64,000 nucleotides of DNA from an uncultured Opitutaceae bacterium. GTDB taxonomy: Bacteria > Verrucomicrobiota > Verrucomicrobiia > Opitutales > Opitutaceae. The notes beneath the pieces were generated by a model. It searched no databases. It saw nothing but the letters and a program-made list of their open reading frames with translations, and had not been told where the DNA came from. The DNA lies in contig OX638348.1 in NCBI GenBank assembly GCA_951813085.1, forward strand, positions 4,736,501 through 4,800,500. The letters are read 5' to 3'. The position numbers and the translations under genes are program-made. This document shows, piece after piece, positions 53,848-60,624 of this stretch. Positions within the stretch are counted from its first letter, which is position 1. Each line of letters starts with the position of its first letter.

Positions 53848-54643
53848 GGGCCTTTTCCAATCTCTCAGGATCGGTTTCCGTTCTGCGCGCCTTGGCGATA
53901 TCCGCTTCCTTGAGCGCGATCATTTTCGCTTCCGCCGCCGTTGCAGGAATGGAGTAGTAGCGCGTCTCCGGGGGTACTCCCTCGATAGCCGCTCTTTCCA
54001 GCGCGTTTCGACCCAGCTCGCGATAGGTCTCAAACTGCATCACGGACATTTGCAGCATCTCCGAGCTGTTCTCGAAGCCGTCTTCCGAATAGGTTTCCGG
54101 GGGAAGGTTCTTGGCGAAGTCGAACGGCAGACCCAGCAGATCCTGCAAGGCATAGTTGTATTCGTAGCGCGTCATGCGTCGGAAGGAGGAATGACCCTGC
54201 TCGCTGCGACGTACCTGCGAGGCGATTTGCAGCTCGTTGGAGAGCCATTCGATTACCTTGCCTTGGTCCGGACCCGGCATAGGTTCCTCGTCCTCAGGTG
54301 GCATTTCGCCGTTGCTCAAAACGTCGATCACCTCGAGCCACCAATCCACGTCGGGACCTCGCAGTAGGTTCGGATCCAGGGCATCTACGCGAAAGTCCGC
54401 TTTCTGCTTTTCCTCTCCATGGCACCGATAGCAATTCTCCTCTAGAATCGGCTCAATCTCTGCCTGAAATTCGTCCAGATTGGGCTCGGGAGGATCAATC
54501 CCAAGATTGATCGCCTTGCGCGTTCGGTAGGCGGATGATTCCGCCCCTAAGATCCGTGCCTCGTCGAGCGATTTAAAATCGGATCGAACCGTGGCGACTC
54601 CCGCTAACAGTAGAGCGTAAAGAGTGACTAGAGTCTTGGGCAT
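53699..54643 (-). pseudogene. DUF1587/DUF1592-type planctomycete cytochrome protein, truncated
   Basis: From ATG 54643 there is a short signal, then EFQAEIEPILEENCYRCHGEEK with a CxxCH-type haem motif, MPPEDEEPMP, and the DUF1587 stretch MTRYEYNYALQDLLGL. Full-length relatives have about 800 residues with DUF1592, DUF1588 and DUF1585 domains. Here homology ends near residue 270 (EKALARVEQRS). From there the DNA is DUF1552 sequence in another frame, and the rest of this frame to 53699 is nonsense. The gene order DUF1592 then DUF1552 is standard in this phylum, so a deletion of roughly 1.5-2 kb joined the two. Missing domains mean the product is not functional. Confidence 0.83.
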
Positions 54644-54885
54644 TCTGCGAGGTTGTAGCGAGGACTTGGAGAGACGAGCGAAATACAGCGTCGAGGATGT
54701 CCTACTTTATTGGTGGAAGGGCTTTTTTGGACAGGCCGACCGAGGCTTGAGTCGACTGAAAAACACGTTTCATTCAATATTGTTCGCGATCCCTTGCGAC
54801 GGGTCCAATTTTTTCCTCGCGACTGTTATTCGAGTCGTGCAGGTAGGATAATACGCCACTTCCTCAATCGTAACTGTATGCCCCA

Positions 54886-57327
54886 ATGAACTATCTCGCA
54901 CGAATCATCTGGCCCGCAATCGGGCTCTCTTTAGGGCATTCTTTCGCTGCAGCTCAGTCGGTGGATTCCTCGACCCGCTTGGATCACCCTAGCATCGCGA
55001 GCATCTCGCTTTTCGCGGAGAATCCGGACATCGTAACTCCGGTGGGGATCACGGTTGCGCCGGATGGACGCGTATTCGTTCAGGAAAATCATACTCACCA
55101 ACGTTCCCCTCGGTATAGCGGTCCAGAGAAGGACCGCATCCTCGTTTTTGAAGATACCGATGGCGACGGCGTTGCGGATAAACGTTCCGTGTTCTACGAG
55201 GGCCACGTATTTAGCACGGATCTCCTATTCGGTCCCGATGGGCATTTGTACGTGGCCACGCGGTGGTTTGTGGGTCGCTTCCCCAATGCCACCACACTGG
55301 CCAAGGCGGAAGGCGACCCGGAAATTTTGGTGACCTGCGAAACCGAGGGCGAATATCCGCACAACGGCGTGGGCGGATTGACCATCGATCCCGCGAATCC
55401 GGATTGGCTGGCTTTTGGCTTTGGCGAAAATTTGGGAGTGGACTATACCTTCGTCGGAAGCGACGGGATCGCTCTGTCCGGAGGTGGCGAAGGGGGGTCT
55501 ACCTACCGATGCCGCACGGACGGTAGCCAACTGGAGCGGCTTTCGACCGGGCACTGGAATGCATTCGGCATGGCCTTCGATTTGAAGGGCAACCTATTCT
55601 CAACGGACAACGATCCCGCCAGTACGCCGCCCAATCGGCTCCTTCATATCGCTCCCGGCGCCGACTTTGGATACGAATTTCGCTACGGACGAACCGGAAG
55701 CCATCCCATGGTCACCTGGACGGGCGAGAATCCGGGTACGCTGGGAATGGTTACCGGCATCGGCGAGGCCGCTTGCGGTATCGTCCCTTTCGGTCCCGGG
55801 CAAATGCTCATCGCCTCTTGGGGCGATAACAAAGTCTATCTGCACACCCTAGTTCCGAATGGGCGGAGCTTCGCGGCGACGCGAGAGAATTTTATTTCCG
55901 GGACGAATGCGTTTCGGCCGGTTCATTTCGCGTACACTCAAGATGCAAGCGCGCTTTATATTTCAGACTGGGTCGCATCGGACTACCCTGTCCACGGCAA
56001 TGGCAGGATTTGGAAGGTCACTTTGAAGCGACCTGCGGACTTGGAGCCCAGGCCTCGAGATCCCCTTCCAGAGATGACCTATCGAGAGGCGCTGAAGAAC
56101 CTGGGAAGCTCCGATCCCTATGTCCGCAATGAAGCGGTCCGCGTGGTTGCTCGCGATCCTAAAGAAGACTGGCGAACGTTTGACGATCCTGTTGCGCGAT
56201 CCCACTATGCGGTGGCTTTGCGACGCTCTGGGTCAGTGGACGCTGCGAAACAGATACCCGATCTATTGAAGGATTCCAGCGAACAAGTTAGCTATGTCGC
56301 CATAAAGTGGATATCAGACGATATATTGACGAGCTATCGTGCACAACTACTGGATCAGCTGGATCGGGAAGATCTCAGCCGCAAATTGATGCTGGCAATA
56401 ATGGCCGCCCAGCAGCGCCTGGATGGAATGCGCCCGATGGACCTGCCGACGCCCGCTCAATTGCAGCCCATTCTCGATGACGCCTCGAAGCCCGCCCGGC
56501 TTAGAGCGCTGGCGCTTAGTCTTTTGCCCGAGGACGCCATTGCTATGGAGACGCTTTTAGCGCTAACGCGCGCCGCCGCTCCAGAGATTCGCCTAGAAGC
56601 CGTCCGCAATCTCGCCAGCTCAGGCAATCCGGACGCGAGGAGCGCCCTTGCTTCGATAGCGAAGAATTCCAGTCAATCGCCGACAATACGAGCTGAGGCG
56701 ATTCTCGGATTAGCTGCGGATCCGCAAGCGGAGCAAGCGCTGCTCAAGCAGCTCAGCCAAGATACGAACGCGATCGTAGCGGCGGAGGCCATGCGGGCGC
56801 TTTCAGGAGGAGGCCTGGCGTCGCGAAATCTAGAGCCTAAGCCCAGCTCAATGGATGCATCGCAATGGGTAACGATGCTCAAGGAAGTAGGGAGTACTCA
56901 AAATACGGATACAGGACGACGGATTTTCTTTCATCCCACTCTAGCTACCTGCGCGAACTGCCATCAAATAGAAGGTCGAGGTCTCAGGGTAGGGCCGGAC
57001 CTCACTTCGATCCATCGCCAAGCTGGAGTCGATTCCCAATGGCTGCTCACCCACATCCTCAATCCATCGGACTCGATTGCCCCGCAATACCAGCCTTGGC
57101 AGATTGTTATGAAGGGCGGTGAAACGAAATTGGGATACGTCCTCCGCAAAGGCGGAACCAGGGAAACGTATATCGGAATCGACGGTGAAGAATTCAGCGT
57201 TCCAAAAACTCAAATCGAACGAACCGAAGAGCTATCTATCACCTTGATGCCGCCCGGGCTGCTGGATCCTCTTCAACCCACAGAGATACGAGACTTGATT
57301 GCGTATCTATTGCATGACGAAAAATAG
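54886..57327 (+). CDS. PVC-type propeller, HEAT and cytochrome c fusion protein
   Basis: 813 residues. Signal peptide at about 1-23 (IGLSLGHSFAAAQ). Residues about 30-390 form a sorbosone-dehydrogenase-like propeller (GITVAPDGRVFVQENHTHQ, LFGPDGHLYVATRWFVG, GDNKVYLHTLVP, ISDWVASDYPVHGNGRIWKV). Residues about 420-660 are HEAT-like helical repeats (ALTRAAAPEIRLEAVRNLAS, IRAEAILGLAADP). The C-terminal part has the haem motif CANCH at about residue 690, followed by GRGLRVGPDLTSI. This is the putative membrane-bound dehydrogenase/haem-binding architecture typical of Planctomycetes and Verrucomicrobia. Electron transfer in the periplasm during sugar oxidation is the usual proposal. The sulfatase gene starts 36 bases downstream. 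Confidence 0.88.
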   Translation: MNYLARIIWPAIGLSLGHSFAAAQSVDSSTRLDHPSIASISLFAENPDIVTPVGITVAPDGRVFVQENHTHQRSPRYSGPEKDRILVFEDTDGDGVADKRSVFYEGHVFSTDLLFGPDGHLYVATRWFVGRFPNATTLAKAEGDPEILVTCETEGEYPHNGVGGLTIDPANPDWLAFGFGENLGVDYTFVGSDGIALSGGGEGGSTYRCRTDGSQLERLSTGHWNAFGMAFDLKGNLFSTDNDPASTPPNRLLHIAPGADFGYEFRYGRTGSHPMVTWTGENPGTLGMVTGIGEAACGIVPFGPGQMLIASWGDNKVYLHTLVPNGRSFAATRENFISGTNAFRPVHFAYTQDASALYISDWVASDYPVHGNGRIWKVTLKRPADLEPRPRDPLPEMTYREALKNLGSSDPYVRNEAVRVVARDPKEDWRTFDDPVARSHYAVALRRSGSVDAAKQIPDLLKDSSEQVSYVAIKWISDDILTSYRAQLLDQLDREDLSRKLMLAIMAAQQRLDGMRPMDLPTPAQLQPILDDASKPARLRALALSLLPEDAIAMETLLALTRAAAPEIRLEAVRNLASSGNPDARSALASIAKNSSQSPTIRAEAILGLAADPQAEQALLKQLSQDTNAIVAAEAMRALSGGGLASRNLEPKPSSMDASQWVTMLKEVGSTQNTDTGRRIFFHPTLATCANCHQIEGRGLRVGPDLTSIHRQAGVDSQWLLTHILNPSDSIAPQYQPWQIVMKGGETKLGYVLRKGGTRETYIGIDGEEFSVPKTQIERTEELSITLMPPGLLDPLQPTEIRDLIAYLLHDEK

Positions 57328-57363
57328 CCGATCACCGCAGAAATTGGTCCCGCCAAATAATTC

Positions 57364-58941
57364 ATGAAACACACACGATTGAAACTCATTGTCTCCTTAG
57401 CTCTGATCGGCGCATCGGCCCAAGCCTCGATCACGCCCGTACCGGATTTGATCGAGCCGCAAAAGATTGAAAATGCGAAGCCGAGAAATGTGGTATTCAT
57501 CTTGTCGGACGATCATCGATACGACGCCATGAGCTTTATGGGGCATCAATTTGCCAGGACGCCTCGCATGGATTCCATGGCAGCCAATGGCGTGCACCTT
57601 AAGAACGCCTTCGTCACGACTTCATTGTGCTCACCGAGCCGGGCCTCGATTCTTACGGGGCTATATACCTTTCGTCACCGCGTGATAGACAATCAACGCG
57701 CGGTACCGGAGGGCACTCAGTTCTTTTCGCAGTACCTGCAAAAGGCCGGATACAAAACCGCCTTCGTGGGCAAGTGGCACATGGGCCATGCGAATGACGG
57801 CCCCCGTCCGGGCTTCGATTACTGGGTCAGCTTCAAAGGACAAGGCAAGTACTTCCCGCCCACGCCAGACTACACCATCAACGACAATGGCCGGCGCGTA
57901 AAGCAGGACGGATACATCACGACGTTGTTGACTCGCTACGCAGTCGATTTTCTCGAGCAGCAAAAAGGGAAAGAGGAACCCTTCATGCTCTACCTGTCGC
58001 ACAAGGCGGTCCATGACCCCTTTACGCCGGAAGACAAGCACCGCGGCAAGCTCGCCAATACGCCCTTCGTCAAGCCGGACAGCGCCGCGCCAGTGGACGG
58101 CAACGCCTTGAATCGGCCTCGTTGGCTGCTCGACCAACGCAACAGCTGGCATGGCATGGACTTCGCATTGCATTCGACCGAAGGCATGGAGCGATTCTAC
58201 AAGAACTACTGCGAGGCCCTTTGCTCGGTGGACGACAGCGTCGGAGCGGTTCTGGATCAATTGAAGCGTATGGGAATTTACGACGAGACCCTGGTCATCT
58301 ACATGGGCGACAACGGCTTCATGTTCGGCGAGCATGGATTGTTCGACAAGCGCGTGGCCTACGAAACTTCCAGTCGGGTGCCCATGCTGATGCAATGCCC
58401 AGACCTCTTCGAAGGAGGGACCGTGGTCGACGAAGTGGTTGCTAACATCGACATCGCTCCGACCATCATGGAGGCGATGGGGGTGCGCAAACCGCCTCAT
58501 ATGGATGGCCAAAGTTTCATCCCTTTGGCCCAAGGAAAGAGCATTCCCTGGCGAGACTATTTTCTATACGTGTACTACTGGGAACAGAATTACCCGCAGA
58601 CCCCGACCCATTTTTCGCTTCGAGGCGACCGTTTTAAATTCACGACTTACTACGGGCTTTGGGATACGGACGAACTGTTCGATATACAGTCCGATCCGAT
58701 GGAGCAGAACAACCTGTTTCACGATTCCGAATACGCGGATGTAAGAAAGCGCATGCAAGATCGGCTCTACGTTATGATGGACGAGCTGGGCGGCATGGAC
58801 ATCCCTATGAATCCGCCACGCGGGAATCAGCAGAACAAGCGCCTCCGCGGCAACGCCTACCATGGACGCAGCGGCGAGCAGGCCGCCGATTTCCCCGAAG
58901 CCATGGTTGTCGAGGAACCGCTTAGGAAAATCCTGAAATAA
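57364..58941 (+). CDS. Sulfatase, N-acetylglucosamine-6-sulfatase-like
   Basis: 525 residues, signal peptide about 1-21 (LIVSLALIGASAQAS). NVVFILSDDHRYDAMSFMGH has the metal Asp pair; the active site is Cys89 in TSLCSPSRASILTGLYTFRH, canonical C-x-P-x-R. Other landmarks are AFVGKWHMGH, FMLYLSHKAVHDPFTP, TLVIYMGDNGFMFGEHG and the C-terminal ELFDIQSDPMEQNNLF. The RH-R-V-x-N run after the active site is typical of N-acetylglucosamine-6-sulfatase-type enzymes. It follows the propeller-cytochrome gene and should share its transcript. Acts in the periplasm on sulfated glycans; precise sugar unknown. Confidence 0.92.
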   Translation: MKHTRLKLIVSLALIGASAQASITPVPDLIEPQKIENAKPRNVVFILSDDHRYDAMSFMGHQFARTPRMDSMAANGVHLKNAFVTTSLCSPSRASILTGLYTFRHRVIDNQRAVPEGTQFFSQYLQKAGYKTAFVGKWHMGHANDGPRPGFDYWVSFKGQGKYFPPTPDYTINDNGRRVKQDGYITTLLTRYAVDFLEQQKGKEEPFMLYLSHKAVHDPFTPEDKHRGKLANTPFVKPDSAAPVDGNALNRPRWLLDQRNSWHGMDFALHSTEGMERFYKNYCEALCSVDDSVGAVLDQLKRMGIYDETLVIYMGDNGFMFGEHGLFDKRVAYETSSRVPMLMQCPDLFEGGTVVDEVVANIDIAPTIMEAMGVRKPPHMDGQSFIPLAQGKSIPWRDYFLYVYYWEQNYPQTPTHFSLRGDRFKFTTYYGLWDTDELFDIQSDPMEQNNLFHDSEYADVRKRMQDRLYVMMDELGGMDIPMNPPRGNQQNKRLRGNAYHGRSGEQAADFPEAMVVEEPLRKILK

Positions 58942-58959
58942 GTACCCAGCCCGAGAACA

Positions 58960-58990
58960 GGTAGCGGCCGGTCCTTGGAATTCCGCCACC
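58960..58990. repeat. Second hairpin repeat family, copy 3
   Basis: Begins GGTAGCGGCCGGTCC and ends TTCCGCCACC. It matches copy 1 (24681) in head, tail and position: after a gene stop and 8 bases before a reverse unit of the TTAACAGGAT family. Confidence 0.55.
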
Positions 58991-58998
58991 CTAATTCC

Positions 58999-59063
58999 CA
59001 TCATGCAGGATCGCGATGCGAGCCATCATGTAGTCCCGCGCTAGCGGGACGTATCCTGTTTAA
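58999..59063 (-). repeat. TTAACAGGAT/CATGATG palindromic unit, locus C left (reverse)
   Basis: On the minus strand: TTAAACAGGATACG head (one extra A), hairpin GTCCCGCTAGCGCGGGAC, CATGATG, hairpin GCTCGCATCGCGATCC, CATGATG. Head-to-head with the next unit over 39 bases, nearly the same spacing as at locus A (38). Confidence 0.8.
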
Positions 59064-59102
59064 TAAAATTCAATGACTCTCCTCAGTAGCGCTGTTTATT
59101 TG

Positions 59103-59160
59103 TTAACAGGATGCGCTCGTGCCTCGCTCGCATGATGCCCTTGCAGGGTTGCATGATGAG
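59103..59160 (+). repeat. TTAACAGGAT/CATGATGAG palindromic unit, locus C right (forward)
   Basis: 58 bases: TTAACAGGATGCG, a GC-rich stem ending CGCTCG, CATGATG, a second stem CCCTTGCAGGG, and GCATGATGAG. The rest of the 505-base gap to the ThuA gene (59161-59446) holds one 7-base-stem hairpin TTTCAGC/GCTGAAA at 59203-59219 and no recognised gene. Confidence 0.8.
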
Positions 59161-59446
59161 AATGTTTTGGGGGCTTTGCCTGCCGACTAGTTTCGAACCT
59201 ATTTTCAGCTCTGCTGAAACCCATTTCCCGATTCCACTTAGTGGGAGAGGGAGCTAGCGATCGAAGTGAGCGATGTTTCAAATCGTTTAACGGAAATCCC
59301 GCCCATGCCAGATTGTGTTCGTTGCCCGAACAGTGGTGGCCCAACTCGCGTCGTCTTACGCATTGCGGTAGCGAATTCACTCGCAACGATATTGAAGATA
59401 GGTTTTGGGATAGGGATCTACAAAAACACCTTACCCTATATTGATC

Positions 59447-60439
59447 ATGCCTCGATATGTAGCTGTTTTCATCGCGACCCTGTATTTAGCTGTTTCCGCC
59501 GTGGCCAACGATACGCCCAAAGTCGTCTTCCTTACTGGCGACGAGGAGTACCGATCGGAAGAGTCGATGCCCATGCTGGCCAAGATTCTCCGTCGTGATT
59601 TTGGATTCGACGTATCGGTCGGCTTTTCTCTGGGACCCGATGGGACGATCGACCCGAACGCGGCCGACTCCCTGACGGGAACGGAAGCCCTGGCCGACGC
59701 GGACCTGATGGTGCTATTCCTGCGCTTTCGGCGACCCGACGAGGAAGGCTTCCAGCGAATCCTCGCTTATCTTGATTCCGGTAAGCCAGTGGTGGCGTTT
59801 CGAACGTCTACCCATGCCTTCCGATTTACGCAAGATTCGCCGCATGCTGGATGGGGCTATCAAGACGACCCCACGTTTGTCCACAGCTTCGCAGGGGGCG
59901 AACTGACGCGCGAGCTTGTAGGGCAAAAATGGATCACGCATCACGGCCACTTCGACGATGGAAAGAATCCACTGACCCGTGTGAGCTTGGATGCTTCCGC
60001 TGAGGGCCATCCTATATTGAGGGGAGTGAAAACCTTCGACGCGTATTCATGGCTCTATCACGTTGAAGGCGGCGGCGACTCCGTGGCAGGAGACCCTCAG
60101 TTTCTCCTCAATGGAAAATCGCTGCGCTCCAATAAGGAAGAGCGAGGACAGCTCAACCAGTACCCGTTGTCCAATCCAGTGGCTTGGACAAAGACGCAAA
60201 ATGGGGGCTTCAACCATGCTCGCGTTTTCACAACAACCCTGGGTCATCCTTACGACTTTAAAATCCCGATGATGCGTCGCCTCGCTCTGCAAGGCATCCT
60301 CTGGGCAATGTCGCGAGAGGATCTGATACCTGAAACAGGAGTCGAAACGGATACGGTTGGAACGTATGAACCTAACAACTCAGGCTTCGGTGAAACGTAT
60401 AAAGCCGGCCTAAAACCAGAGGATCTAATAAGCGAGTAG
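59447..60439 (+). CDS. ThuA-like domain protein, exported
   Basis: 330 residues from ATG 59447 (TTG 59441 is possible). Signal peptide about 1-19 ([16 protein letters not shown]). A ThuA-like (class I glutamine amidotransferase-like) fold follows: [66 protein letters not shown], and a C-terminal [13 protein letters not shown] that is diagnostic of the family. The nucleophile Cys of true amidotransferases is absent, as usual for ThuA. These proteins are regularly found beside PVC propeller-cytochrome proteins; the next gene is one. Their function in glucoside oxidation is proposed but not proven. Confidence 0.86.
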   Translation: MPRYVAVFIATLYLAVSAVANDTPKVVFLTGDEEYRSEESMPMLAKILRRDFGFDVSVGFSLGPDGTIDPNAADSLTGTEALADADLMVLFLRFRRPDEEGFQRILAYLDSGKPVVAFRTSTHAFRFTQDSPHAGWGYQDDPTFVHSFAGGELTRELVGQKWITHHGHFDDGKNPLTRVSLDASAEGHPILRGVKTFDAYSWLYHVEGGGDSVAGDPQFLLNGKSLRSNKEERGQLNQYPLSNPVAWTKTQNGGFNHARVFTTTLGHPYDFKIPMMRRLALQGILWAMSREDLIPETGVETDTVGTYEPNNSGFGETYKAGLKPEDLISE

Positions 60440-60454
60440 TGCAGACTTTTTTGT

Positions 60455-60495
60455 CTAACAGGATGCGCTCTCCCGCTAAGCGGCGACATGATGAG
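60455..60495 (+). repeat. Short palindromic unit, locus D left (forward)
   Basis: 41 bases with head CTAACAGGATGCG, one hairpin CTCCCGCTAAGCGGCG and CATGATGAG. It is the minimal one-hairpin form. The paired unit lies 48 bases away, exactly the spacing at locus B. Confidence 0.78.
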
Positions 60496-60543
60496 ATTTT
60501 GAATTGTCAATGAACTATACTTGAAACTCTATTTATCGCTATC

Positions 60544-60584
60544 CTCATCATGCAGTCCCGCGCTAGCGGGACGTATCCTGTTAA
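60544..60584 (-). repeat. Short palindromic unit, locus D right (reverse)
   Basis: 41 bases. On the minus strand it runs from TTAACAGGATACG through the perfect stem GTCCCGC TAGC GCGGGAC to CATGATGAG. It ends 40 bases before the next gene's ATG, so the repeat is part of that gene's leader. A start codon inside it (60550) is in frame with the gene but is not the real start. Confidence 0.82.
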
Positions 60585-60624
60585 AGTAAAATTGTCTAAT
60601 CATAATATCCAACTTACAATTACA

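Noticed and set aside
57661-58533. 290-codon minus-strand open frame inside the sulfatase at 57364
   Set aside because: Antisense shadow of a well-supported sulfatase.
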